Shown here piece after piece: positions 41,717 to 49,847 of a stretch of 64,000 nucleotides of DNA. The notes under the pieces were generated by a model. The model saw only the letters and a list, made by a program, of their open reading frames with translations, was not told the DNA's origin and made no database searches. The translations under genes were made by a program, and so were the position numbers. Each line of letters begins with the position of its first letter. The stretch's first letter is position 1. Source of the stretch: Streptomyces sp. V4I2 (GTDB taxonomy: Bacteria; Actinomycetota; Actinomycetes; Streptomycetales; Streptomycetaceae); assembly GCF_030817655.1 (NCBI RefSeq), contig NZ_JAUSZM010000003.1, positions 4,712,001-4,776,000 on the forward strand. The letters run 5' to 3'.

Positions 41717-42181
41717 GTGAGCGAGAAGAAGCCGAGCGTCCTGGAAGGCTTCAAGACCTTCCTGATGCGCGGGAACGTTGTCGATCTGGCAGTGGCGGTC
41801 GTCATCGGCGCCGCCTTCACCAACATCGTCAACTCGGTGGTGAAGGGGCTCATCAATCCGCTGGTCGGAGCGATCGGCACCAAGAACCTCGACAGTTACA
41901 GCTCCTGCCTGAGCGACAACTGCCAGGGCGAGGAGGGCATCCAGATCCTGTGGGGCTCGGTTCTCGGTGCGACGCTCACGTTTGTGATCACCGCGGCCGT
42001 CGTCTACTTCCTGATGGTCCTGCCCATGTCGAAGTACCTGGCACGGCAGGAAGCCCGCAGGAAGGCGAAGGAGGGCGCGCAGGAGGTCGTGGAACTGACC
42101 GAGCTGGAGGTGCTCAAGGAGATCCGCGACGCGCTGCTCGCGCAGCAGCGGCAACGCGGCTCGGGCCACGACGAGCAGTAA
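41717..42181 (+). CDS. mscL: Large-conductance mechanosensitive channel MscL
   Basis: 154-aa pentameric tension-gated channel that vents solutes on hypo-osmotic shock. Features: amphipathic N-terminal helix and GFKTFLMRGNVVDLAVAVVIGAAFTNIVNSVV (TM1 pore), a periplasmic loop that contains two cysteines (SSCLSDNC), TM2 (LTFVITAAVVYFLMVLPM), and a charged cytoplasmic helix bundle with ELTELEVLKEIRDALL. GTG 41717 with GAGGAG upstream. The loop cysteine pair is uncommon in MscL. Confidence 0.95.
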   Translation: MSEKKPSVLEGFKTFLMRGNVVDLAVAVVIGAAFTNIVNSVVKGLINPLVGAIGTKNLDSYSSCLSDNCQGEEGIQILWGSVLGATLTFVITAAVVYFLMVLPMSKYLARQEARRKAKEGAQEVVELTELEVLKEIRDALLAQQRQRGSGHDEQ

Positions 42182-42216
42182 CGGCGGTGCGGCGGGCGGG
42201 CTGTGGCCCGCCCGGC

Positions 42217-42393
42217 TCACAGGTGGTGCGGCGGCTTCTCGTCGAGGAAGCGCCTCAGGTCGGCCGCGCTGTCGGTGCCGGGTCGCTCACCCCACTCCCG
42301 GTCCGTGTCGTCCGAGGACTGCTGGTCCAGCGGGTCGTCGAAGATCAGCGCGGGCTTCGGCTCGCGCGGTTCGGGCTCGGGGGCGGTGGTCAT
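42217..42393 (-). CDS. Small acidic conserved hypothetical protein
   Basis: 58-aa acidic protein (MTTAPEPEPREPKPALIFDDPLDQQ ... RRFLDEKPPHHL) with no recognised domain or membrane segment. ATG 42393 gives the compact form; the frame continues 19 codons upstream. It lies convergent with mscL and divergent from the ltrA-like gene. Codon bias fits coding on this strand. Function unknown. Confidence 0.65.
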   Translation of the reverse strand: MTTAPEPEPREPKPALIFDDPLDQQSSDDTDREWGERPGTDSAADLRRFLDEKPPHHL

Positions 42394-42486
42394 GCGTCCA
42401 GGGTACGGCCCCGGGACTTCGGGCCCTCGCCGGGTTGTGAATCCGTTCACAAGAAAAGCGGCGCGCTATCTGCTGTGCTGGGTCTC

Positions 42487-43719
42487 ATGACTTCCAGTTT
42501 CCAGGGCCCCTTGCGCAAGCTCACCGCCCGCGGCCGCGACGAGGCGCACCGGGCCGCCTCGTCGCTCGAGCTCTTCTTCGACCTGTGTTTCGTCGTCGCG
42601 ATCGCCCAGGCGGGCATCCAACTGGTGCACTCCGTGGCGGAGGCGCACGCCGCCGAGGGCATCCTCAATTACGCGATGGTCTTCTTCGCCATCTGGTGGG
42701 CGTGGATGAACTTCACCTGGTTCGCCTCGGCGTACGACAACGACGACGCCCTGTACCGGGTCGTGACCCTGGTCCAGATCGCCGGTGTCCTGGTGCTCGC
42801 GGCCGGGGTCTCCCGGGCCTTCGAGGACCACGAGTTCCTGGCCATCCTGCTCGGCTACGTGATCATGCGGCTCGCCCTGACGGCACAGTGGCTGCGGGTG
42901 GCCCGGTCGAGCGAGGGCGCGGAGCGAACGATGGCCCTGCGGTACGCCGGTGGCGTGCTGTTCTGCCAGGTCGGCTGGCTGGGGCTGCTGGTCCTGCCCG
43001 AGGGGGGTCGGCCCTGGGTGTTCCTGGTCATGGCGGTTCTCGAGATGTGTGTACCGCTCTACGCCGAGAAGGACCACCCGACGCCCTGGCATCCGCACCA
43101 CATCGCGGAGCGGTACGGGCTGTTCACGATCATCGTGCTCGGTGAGACCATCGCCGCGGCCACGGTCGCCGTGAAGTCCGGCTTCGACGAGAGCGACGTG
43201 CTGGACGAACTGGTCCCGATCGCCGCCGGCGGTCTGCTGATCATCTTCGCCGCCTGGTGGATCTACTTCGTGGTGCCCATCCACGGCCATCTGCGCTCCA
43301 GCAAGCAGGCGTTCGTGTGGGGTTACGGCCACTACCTGGTCTTCGCCTCGGCCGCGGCGATCGGCGCCGGCCTCGAGGTCGCGGTCGAGCAGGCGATCGG
43401 CAAGGCGCACATCTCCACGCCGGCGGCGTCGGCGGCCGTGACGCTGCCGACGGCCCTCTTCCTGCTCACCGTCTGGGCGCTGCACGCGCGCCACTTCAAG
43501 GTGGGCACCGCCCAGCAACTGGTACTGCCGACCACGGCACTGCTGGTGATCTGCTGCAGCTTCCTGGGCGACTGGGCAGTGCTCGCGGCAGGCGTCGTCA
43601 TGGCGGGCGCGGTGGTGGTCGGCACGACGCTGACGGCGCGGATGACCGCCCGGGAGAACGAGGACAGTGGGGACAGCGGGGAGAGTGGGGGCAGCAGACA
43701 GGCGGCCCCGGTGGTCTGA
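42487..43719 (+). CDS. Low-temperature-requirement protein A (LtrA) family membrane protein
   Basis: 410-aa membrane protein with about 11 hydrophobic helices. LtrA-family start block: A-S-S-L-E-L-F-F-D-L-C-F-V-V-A-I-A-Q, and the repeated H-x-x-E-R-Y-G-L-F-T-I-I-V-L-G-E-T-I segment (HHIAERYGLFTIIVLGE). The family was named from a Listeria cold-growth gene but its biochemical role is unknown. ATG 42487 start. The tail (about 398-410) is Glu/Ser/Gly-rich from a GGGGACAGC-type repeat. Confidence 0.9.
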   Translation: MTSSFQGPLRKLTARGRDEAHRAASSLELFFDLCFVVAIAQAGIQLVHSVAEAHAAEGILNYAMVFFAIWWAWMNFTWFASAYDNDDALYRVVTLVQIAGVLVLAAGVSRAFEDHEFLAILLGYVIMRLALTAQWLRVARSSEGAERTMALRYAGGVLFCQVGWLGLLVLPEGGRPWVFLVMAVLEMCVPLYAEKDHPTPWHPHHIAERYGLFTIIVLGETIAAATVAVKSGFDESDVLDELVPIAAGGLLIIFAAWWIYFVVPIHGHLRSSKQAFVWGYGHYLVFASAAAIGAGLEVAVEQAIGKAHISTPAASAAVTLPTALFLLTVWALHARHFKVGTAQQLVLPTTALLVICCSFLGDWAVLAAGVVMAGAVVVGTTLTARMTARENEDSGDSGESGGSRQAAPVV

Positions 43720-43721
43720 CG

Positions 43722-43767
43722 TAGCCGGAGCCGGAGCCGGAACTGGAGCCGGAACCGGAGCCGGGCC
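43722..43767 (+). repeat. Degenerate hexamer repeat (CCGGAG units)
   Basis: About seven 6-bp units related to CCGGAG/CCGGAA fill the space between the ltrA-like and P1-peptidase genes. Confidence 0.7.
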
Positions 43768-43791
43768 CGCTGCCTGGACGACACTGGCCCC

Positions 43792-44820
43792 ATGACAGTT
43801 GACGCACTGACGGACGTCGCCGGTGTGCGCGTGGGGCACGCCACGCGCACCGGCGACGGTTGGCTCACCGGCACCACGGTCGTGCTCGCCCCGGACGGCG
43901 GCGCCGTGGCCGCCGTGGACGTGCGGGGCGGCGGACCCGGCACCAAGGAGACCGACGCCCTCGACCCGCGCAACGTGGTGCAGAAGGTCGACGCGATCGT
44001 GCTGACCGGGGGCAGCGCGTACGGGCTCGACGCGGCGTCCGGGGTGATGGCCTGGCTGGAGGAGCAGCGGCGCGGGGTGCGGGTGGGACCGGACCCGGCG
44101 CACGTCGTGCCGGTGGTGCCGGCCGCCTGTGTCTTCGACCTGGGGCGCGGCGGCGACTTCCGGGTCAGGCCGGACGCGGCCACCGGCCGGGCGGCCGTCG
44201 AGGCGGCCGCGGCGAGCGAGCCCGGTGCACGGGTGCGGGAGGGATGCGTGGGCGCGGGTACGGGCGCCGCGGTCGGGCCGATGAAGGGCGGCGTGGGTAC
44301 CGCGAGCATCGTCCTCGAGTCGGGGATCACGGTGGCCGCGCTGGTGGTGGCCAACGCGGCGGGATCGGTGACGGATCCGGAAACGGGGGTGCTGTACGGG
44401 GAGTTGTTCCAGGGGCGGGTGACCTACCCGGAGGCGCGCGTGCACGACGCCGCCCGCCTGCGCCTCGCCGACCTCGCGGCGAAGAGCGCGCCTCCCCCGC
44501 TCAACACCACGCTCGCGGTGGTCGCCACCGACGCGGACCTGTCGAAGGCGCAGGCGCAGAAGGTGGCCGGCACGGCCCACGACGGCATCGCGCGGGCCGT
44601 ACGGCCGGTGCATCTGCTGCACGACGGCGACACGGTGTTCGCGCTGGCGACCGGAGCCCGCCCGCTCGACACCGAGCGTCCCCTCCCGCTGAACGAGATC
44701 CTCGAGGCTGCGGCGGACGTGGTGACCCGCGCGGTCGTGCGGGCCGTACGCGCCGCCGGGTCGGTGGACGGGCCGGGCGGGGTGTGGCCGTCGTACGAGG
44801 AGTTGTACGGGAGCCGCTGA
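43792..44820 (+). CDS. P1-family (DmpA/NylC-like) self-processing N-terminal nucleophile peptidase
   Basis: 342-aa Ntn-hydrolase of the P1 family (aminopeptidase DmpA, nylon-oligomer hydrolase NylC). Features: LTDVAGVRVGHAT at the N-terminus, VLTGGSAYGLDAASGVM, the G-A-G-T-G-A-A-V-G-P-M-K-G-G-V-G-T glycine loop, and the processing site P-P-L-N238-T239-T-L, where cleavage before Thr would free the nucleophile. ATG 43792. Likely activity: aminopeptidase or amidase on small amides; natural substrate unknown. Confidence 0.9.
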   Translation: MTVDALTDVAGVRVGHATRTGDGWLTGTTVVLAPDGGAVAAVDVRGGGPGTKETDALDPRNVVQKVDAIVLTGGSAYGLDAASGVMAWLEEQRRGVRVGPDPAHVVPVVPAACVFDLGRGGDFRVRPDAATGRAAVEAAAASEPGARVREGCVGAGTGAAVGPMKGGVGTASIVLESGITVAALVVANAAGSVTDPETGVLYGELFQGRVTYPEARVHDAARLRLADLAAKSAPPPLNTTLAVVATDADLSKAQAQKVAGTAHDGIARAVRPVHLLHDGDTVFALATGARPLDTERPLPLNEILEAAADVVTRAVVRAVRAAGSVDGPGGVWPSYEELYGSR

Positions 44821-44951
44821 CGCGAAATGTGTCCTGGTTCTGTCACGTGATGGCGTTCACGGCGGTGTGTGGGAACCCGACCACCGACCGATCCCCTCTT
44901 TCTCCACGGACCGGAGCGGATCGAACACACCACCTGAACCTGGAGCAGCTC

Positions 44952-46172
44952 GTGACAACGCCGGACAAAACAGCGCGGCGCGTACTCGGGGCCTGTGCCG
45001 CCCTGATGGTCGGCGCCCTCACCCTCACCGCGTGCGGTGGCAGCACCGATGCCGGGAAGGACGACAACAAGGGCGGCGGGGACTCCGCCACGGCCTCGGC
45101 GGCGAAGATATCCATCTCGGCCAAAAACGGCTCGACCGGTGCGTCGATCAACACGACCGGAGTGAAGGTCAGTGACGGGAAGCTGACGGACGTGAAGATG
45201 ACGGTGGCGGACGCGGGGACGGCCGTACCGGGGGCGATATCCGCCGACGGCGTCAGCTGGAAGCCGAAGGAGCAGCTGGAGCGGGGGACGAAGTACGAGA
45301 TAACGGCGAGGGCGAAGGACGCGAACGGGCGGGCCAAGGCCGCCGAATCGACCTTCACCACCGTCAGCCCGGCGAACAGCTTCATCGGGACGTACACGCC
45401 GGACGAGGGGACGACGGTCGGTGTCGGGATGCCGGTGTCGTTCAACTTCGACAAGGCGATCAGCGACAAGAAGGCCGTGCAGTCCCACATCACGGTGTCG
45501 TCGAACAGCGGGCAGGAGGTGGTCGGGCACTGGTTCGGGGCGCAGCGCCTCGACTTCCGGCCCGAGGAGTACTGGAAGGCCGGCTCCAAGGTCACGATGA
45601 AGATCGACCTGGACGGGGTCGAGGGCGCGAACGGCGTCTACGGGGTGCAGAAGAAGACGGTCAGCTTCACGATCGGGCGCTCGCAGGTCTCCACGGTGGA
45701 CGTGAGCAAGCAGACCATGACGGTCGTGCGGGACGGCAGGACGCTCAGGTCGGTGCCGATCTCGGCGGGCAGCCCGGAGTTCACCACGTACAACGGGCAG
45801 ATGGTGATCTCCGAGAAGTTCACGAAGCTGCGGATGGACAGCAGGACGGTCGGCCTCGACAACGCGTACGACATCCCGGACGTGCCGCACGCGATGCGGC
45901 TGACCCAGTCGGGGACCTTCATCCACGGCAACTACTGGTACAACAAGGGCAACCCGCCCTTCGGCCGCGAGGGCACCAGCCACGGCTGCGTCGGCCTCCA
46001 GGACGTGCAGGGCGCACAGGGTGACACTTCGGCCAAGTGGTTCTACGACAACTCGATCCTCGGGGACGTCGTGATCGTCAAGAACTCCCCGGACAAGACG
46101 GTGTCGCCCGACAACGGGTTGAACGGCTGGAACATGGCGTGGAACGAGTGGGTGGCGGGGAGCGCCGAGTGA
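44952..46172 (+). CDS. L,D-transpeptidase lipoprotein (YkuD, LdtMt2-like)
   Basis: 406-aa exported lipoprotein forming 3-3 peptidoglycan cross-links. Signal peptide with lipobox L-T-A-C28. Two Ig-like domains follow (about 45-150, then 150-245), then the YkuD catalytic domain with H325-G-N-Y-W-Y-N and S-H-G-C346-V-G-L, the full His/Cys pattern. A C-terminal subdomain has W-N-M-A-W-N-E-W. GTG 44952 start. Order and domains match mycobacterial LdtMt2. It ends before a strong terminator. Confidence 0.95.
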   Translation: MTTPDKTARRVLGACAALMVGALTLTACGGSTDAGKDDNKGGGDSATASAAKISISAKNGSTGASINTTGVKVSDGKLTDVKMTVADAGTAVPGAISADGVSWKPKEQLERGTKYEITARAKDANGRAKAAESTFTTVSPANSFIGTYTPDEGTTVGVGMPVSFNFDKAISDKKAVQSHITVSSNSGQEVVGHWFGAQRLDFRPEEYWKAGSKVTMKIDLDGVEGANGVYGVQKKTVSFTIGRSQVSTVDVSKQTMTVVRDGRTLRSVPISAGSPEFTTYNGQMVISEKFTKLRMDSRTVGLDNAYDIPDVPHAMRLTQSGTFIHGNYWYNKGNPPFGREGTSHGCVGLQDVQGAQGDTSAKWFYDNSILGDVVIVKNSPDKTVSPDNGLNGWNMAWNEWVAGSAE

Positions 46173-46225
46173 GCGCGGACCGTCGCCGCAAGTAGCCTCT
46201 GACCGGCACCTTTTGACGAATGATC

Positions 46226-46265
46226 GGGCCGCGTGGGAACTTTCCCCGCGGCCCGCGCGTTTTTC
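46226..46265 (+). terminator. Strong intrinsic terminator after the L,D-transpeptidase gene
   Basis: GGGCCGCG (46226-46233) pairs with CGCGGCCC (46247-46254); an inner GGGAA/TTCCC helix extends the stem, and GCGCG then TTTTTCG follows. Confidence 0.85.
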
Positions 46266-46278
46266 GGGCGTACGTTTT

Positions 46279-46308
46279 CTCGGTTCCCGGACATGATGTC
46301 CGACCGAG
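46279..46308 (+). promoter_or_regulatory. Nested inverted repeat upstream of the 248-aa gene
   Basis: CGGACAT-G-ATGTCCG (46288-46302) is a perfect 7-bp palindrome enclosed by CTCGG (46279-46283) and CCGAG (46304-46308). It lies about 50-80 bp before the TTG start, near a TACGGT -10-like hexamer at 46313, so it may be an operator. Confidence 0.45.
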
Positions 46309-46359
46309 GGGCTACGGTATGCACCCACAAGGTGACATGCAGCAACGCCGGGAGAAACC

Positions 46360-47106
46360 TTGAGCGTTCCGTACGAGACGGCAGCGTACGAACCACCCGA
46401 GTCGCCCGAGTCTCCGGAGGAGCATCTCGCGCGGCTCCTCGGCCGTGCCCTGAACTCCTTCGAGCTGCCCGACGAGACGATCCAGCGGCTGGACTGCGCG
46501 CTGGCCCACGACAGTTCGCTGCACTCCGCGCACCACAGCGCGGGGCTGCACCGCGAGACGTACCGCCACACCTGGCTGCTCGCCGACGGCTCGGCGCTCA
46601 CGCTGTGGGAGCTCGTCCACAACACCGCCCCGGGCAGCGCCCCGCAGCACGAGGTGTATGTGGACGAGGAGGAGCTGCGCGCCGCCACCGCGCGCCTGCC
46701 CCTGCCGGCGGACGCTCCGGACTTCGAACTGCCGGTGACGGTGCAGCTGTCGCCGATCCCCACGCCGCGGCACGCGTATCTGCCCGACGACTCGGCGGAC
46801 CACGCGCGCCGGGTGCTGCGCCGGGCGGAGAACACGGACCGGCCGGACGCGGAGACGGCCGCGCTGCTGAGCACCGCGTTCGCGCACCAGATCACGCAGG
46901 CCTTCGGGCGCCCCAGCCGCCTCGGCCGGGCCGGCTTGTCCTTCTCGCTCTACGAGCACGCGTTCCTGCTGCGTGACGGAGCGGAGGTCTCCCTCTGGGA
47001 GGTCGAGCACACGGCGACGCCGGACGGGCGGCACATGTGCGAGGTGTACGTCAGCGAGGACGCGGCCAGGGATGCCATGGAGCGACGGGCGACGCAGGTC
47101 TCCTGA
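46360..47106 (+). CDS. Conserved Streptomyces protein of unknown function (possibly DUF6227), TTG start
   Basis: 248-aa soluble protein of two similar halves: an H-x-x-x-Y-R-H-T-W-L-L-A-D-G-S-A-L-T-L-W-E-L-x-H segment around residues 65-85 recurs as Y-E-H-A-F-L-L-R-D-G-A-E-V-S-L-W-E-V-E-H around 200-218, each followed by H-E/C-V-Y-V. This suggests an internal duplication of an alpha/beta domain. TTG 46360 has GGGAG five bases upstream. The DUF6227 name is a recollection. Function unknown. Confidence 0.75.
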   Translation: MSVPYETAAYEPPESPESPEEHLARLLGRALNSFELPDETIQRLDCALAHDSSLHSAHHSAGLHRETYRHTWLLADGSALTLWELVHNTAPGSAPQHEVYVDEEELRAATARLPLPADAPDFELPVTVQLSPIPTPRHAYLPDDSADHARRVLRRAENTDRPDAETAALLSTAFAHQITQAFGRPSRLGRAGLSFSLYEHAFLLRDGAEVSLWEVEHTATPDGRHMCEVYVSEDAARDAMERRATQVS

Positions 47107-47169
47107 GCGGAATCACCTGAGGGGCGGGGTCTCCGGAGCGGGACTCCGGACCGGGCTCCGCCGAGCGGG

Positions 47170-47421
47170 TCAGCGGCCGGTGCTGAGCCGTCGTACCAGT
47201 CCCGCGAACTCGTCCGCTTCCGCCGGGGTCAGCTCGACGGACTCCCGCTGCGGGCCCACCTGCCGCTGATGCGGCAGTCCGGGCAGGCCCTGGGCCCGCC
47301 ACAGGGCCGCCTCGACGCGGCCGCGGCGCAGCATGAAGACCAGGCCGGCCACCCATGCGACGGCCACCAGGACGAGGAAGGTCATACCAAGCAGCTGGTA
47401 GACCGAGACGTGCTCAGGCAT
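47170..47421 (-). CDS. Small single-pass membrane protein
   Basis: 83-aa protein with one membrane helix (QLLGMTFLVLVAVAWVAGLVFML, about residues 9-31) and a short basic/hydrophilic tail ending VELTPAEADEFAGLVRRLSTGR. ATG 47421. It is convergent with the 248-aa gene and next to the fructose operon on the same strand, 99 bp beyond the region upstream. No family recognised. Confidence 0.65.
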   Translation of the reverse strand: MPEHVSVYQLLGMTFLVLVAVAWVAGLVFMLRRGRVEAALWRAQGLPGLPHQRQVGPQRESVELTPAEADEFAGLVRRLSTGR

Positions 47422-47520
47422 GCGTTCCAGTAGACACCACGGTCCGGGACCGAAGTCCCGGACCGTGACGTATCTCGCATGTGCCGTGAACAACTCACAG
47501 CATCCCAAAGGGCTGTGCCG

Positions 47521-49575
47521 CTAGGCCGCGACCGGCTGCTTCCGCTCCGCCGACGGGGCGGCCGAGTCGCTCTGAGCCGCCTCGGCGGCCACGGCTTCCG
47601 GCGCCTTGCGCATGCTCTTCAGTACGACGACCAGCGCCGTCGTCACACACACGCCCGCCGCGATGGCGATCAGGTAGAGGAAGGCGTGGCCGATCAGCGG
47701 GACCACGAAGATGCCGCCGTGCGGGGCGCGGAGCGTGGCGCCGAAGGCCATCGACAGGGCGCCGGTGACCGCGCCGCCCGCCATCGAGGCCGGGATGACG
47801 CGCAGCGGGTCCGCCGCGGCGAACGGGATCGCGCCCTCCGAGATGAAGGAGGCGCCCAGGACCCAGGCGGCCTTGCCGTTCTCGCGCTCGGCGGGGGTGA
47901 AGAGCTTCTTGCGGAGGGTGGTCGCGAGCGCCATGCCCAGCGGCGGGACCATGCCCGCGGCCATCACGGCGGCCATGACCTTCATCGCGGAGTCGCTGGG
48001 ATCCGCGACGGCGATACCGGCCGTGGCGAAGGCGTACGCGACCTTGTTGACGGGGCCGCCGAGGTCGAAGCACATCATCAGGCCGAGCAGGATGCCGAGC
48101 AGGATCGCGTTGGAGCCGGAGAGGCCGGAGAGCCAGTCCGTCATGCCCTTCTGGGCCTCGGCGATGGGCTTGCCGACCACGACGAACATCAGGAAGCCGA
48201 CGACGATCGAGGAGATCAGCGGGATCACCACCACCGGCATGATGCCGCGCAGCGCCTTCGGGATCCTGACCCGCTGGATCGCGAGGACGACACCGCCCGC
48301 CAGCAGACCGGCGACCAGGCCGCCCAGGAAGCCGGCGGCGATCTGCGAGGAGATCATTCCGCCGACGAAGCCGGGGACGAGACCGGGCCGGTCCGCCATG
48401 CCGTAGGCGATGTATCCGGCGAGGACCGGGATGAGGAAGCCGAAGGCGACCCCGCCGATCTGGAACATCAGGGCGGCCCAGCTGTCGACCTGGGTCCAGG
48501 AGAAGTGCTCCATGACCGAGGGCGCCTTGTTGATCTCCCAGCCGCCGATGGCGAATCCGAGAGCGATCAGCAGACCGCCCGCGGCGACGAACGGGACCAT
48601 GTAACTGACGCCGGTCATCAGCCACTTGCGGAGCTTGGTGCCGTAGTTGTCGCCGGCCTCACCGGCCCGCTCGACGGGCGTACCGCCCTTGCCGGCCGCG
48701 GTGACCTCGCCGCGCTCGGCCCTGCCGCGCACGTCGGCGATGAGTTCGGCGGGCTTGTTGATGCCGGCCTTGACGCCGACGTCGACGGTCGGCTTGCCGG
48801 CGAAACGGTCCTTGTCCCGTACGGGCACGTCGTGGGCGAAGATCACGCCGTCCGCCGCCGCGATCACCGCCGGGTCGAGCCGGGTGAAGCCGGCCGAGCC
48901 CTGCGTCTCGACGACGAGTTCGACGCCCGCCTCGCGGCCCGCGTTCTCCAGCGACTCGGCGGCCATGTAGGTGTGGGCGATGCCGGTGGGGCAGGAGGTG
49001 ACGGCGACGATACGGAACGGGCGCTCTTCGCCTGCTCCGGTGTCCCCGGTGTCGTCGCTGCCCGTGGCGGCGCCGGCGGAGGCCGCCGCCGGCGCCGCCA
49101 CGGAGTCTTCGGAGGCGGCCTCGGCCGCCTCGGGCTCGTCCCCGCGGATCAGGGCCGCCGCGCCCGCCGCGTCGCCGGCCGAGCGCAGCGCGTCGGTGAA
49201 CTCGGCGTTCATGAGCTGCCGGGCCAGCGAGGACAGGATCGTCAGGTGGGCGTCGTCGGCGCCCGCGGGGGCGGCGATCAGGAAGATCAGGTCGGCGGGG
49301 CCGTCGGCCGCGCCGAAGTCGATGCCGGCGGCGCTGCGCCCGAAGGCGAGCGTCGGCTCGGTGACGTGTTCGCTGCGGCAGTGCGGGATGCCGATGCCGC
49401 CGTCGAGGCCGGTCGGCATCTGCGCCTCGCGGGCGGCCACGTCGGCGAGGAAGCCCTCCAGGTCGGTCACCCGGCCCAGGGCGACCATGCGCTCGGCGAG
49501 GGCACGCGCCGCCGCTTCTTTGGTGTCGGCGGACAGGTCGAGGTCGACCAGGTCCGCGGTGATCATCTCGCTCAT
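47521..49575 (-). CDS. fruA: PTS fructose-specific EIIABC component
   Basis: 684-aa three-domain permease that imports fructose as fructose-1-phosphate. EIIA (about 1-150) has phospho-acceptor H65 in G-I-P-H-C-R-S-E-H. A Glu/Ala linker follows, then EIIB (about 185-290) with C195 in V-A-V-T-S-C-P-T-G-I-A-H-T. EIIC (about 325-670) has eight to nine membrane helices. ATG 49575 with GGAG nearby; the ATG overlaps the stop of a 91-aa reading frame. Last gene of fruR-fruK-fruA. Confidence 0.96.
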   Translation of the reverse strand: MSEMITADLVDLDLSADTKEAAARALAERMVALGRVTDLEGFLADVAAREAQMPTGLDGGIGIPHCRSEHVTEPTLAFGRSAAGIDFGAADGPADLIFLIAAPAGADDAHLTILSSLARQLMNAEFTDALRSAGDAAGAAALIRGDEPEAAEAASEDSVAAPAAASAGAATGSDDTGDTGAGEERPFRIVAVTSCPTGIAHTYMAAESLENAGREAGVELVVETQGSAGFTRLDPAVIAAADGVIFAHDVPVRDKDRFAGKPTVDVGVKAGINKPAELIADVRGRAERGEVTAAGKGGTPVERAGEAGDNYGTKLRKWLMTGVSYMVPFVAAGGLLIALGFAIGGWEINKAPSVMEHFSWTQVDSWAALMFQIGGVAFGFLIPVLAGYIAYGMADRPGLVPGFVGGMISSQIAAGFLGGLVAGLLAGGVVLAIQRVRIPKALRGIMPVVVIPLISSIVVGFLMFVVVGKPIAEAQKGMTDWLSGLSGSNAILLGILLGLMMCFDLGGPVNKVAYAFATAGIAVADPSDSAMKVMAAVMAAGMVPPLGMALATTLRKKLFTPAERENGKAAWVLGASFISEGAIPFAAADPLRVIPASMAGGAVTGALSMAFGATLRAPHGGIFVVPLIGHAFLYLIAIAAGVCVTTALVVVLKSMRKAPEAVAAEAAQSDSAAPSAERKQPVAA

Positions 49576-49847
49576 CGCGGGCTCCTTCGCACGCGTATCG
49601 CCCGGGGGATGTGGTGGGCGGGGGCGGGGACGGGGGTGCAGTGGGGGTTCGTGGGGTTGGTGGAGGAGGCGGGACCGGGGAAGCCCCGCCCCCTCCGGGC
49701 GGCGGGGCTTCCCAGGTGGCCCTGCCTCCCTTCGGCCGCGGCGAGTAACGGGGAGCCTCGCCGCTTCACGGCCGGTCCGGTGCGGGCGCCGGTGTGGGCG
49801 CCGGTGTGGGCGCCGGTGAGGACGCCGGAGGACACGGAGCAGGTCAT
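49572..49847 (-). CDS. Hypothetical 91-aa ORF bridging fruK and fruA
   Basis: An ATG at 49847 overlaps the fruK stop (ATGA), and the TGA at 49574-49572 overlaps the fruA ATG (ATGA), so this frame exactly fills the 270-bp gap. The product starts MTCSVSSGVLTGAHTGAHTG and is Pro/Ala/Arg-rich with no known domain. It includes one TTA leucine codon (49745-49747), rare in Streptomyces and read only by the bldA tRNA. Coding bias is weak in the second half. It may be a coupling ORF rather than a functional protein. Confidence 0.4.
   Translation of the reverse strand: MTCSVSSGVLTGAHTGAHTGARTGPAVKRRGSPLLAAAEGRQGHLGSPAARRGRGFPGPASSTNPTNPHCTPVPAPAHHIPRAIRVRRSPR
49789..49826 (-). repeat. 12-bp tandem repeat between fruK and fruA
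   Basis: Three near-perfect units of GCCGGTGTGGGC and a fourth diverged unit; in the bridging ORF they encode the T-G-A-H repeats. Confidence 0.8.

Noticed and set aside
44866..44905. GGGAAC upstream of the L,D-transpeptidase as a sigma-E promoter
   Set aside because: There is a GGAAC -35 but no recognisable -10 at 16-17 bases, so a cell-envelope-stress promoter cannot be claimed.
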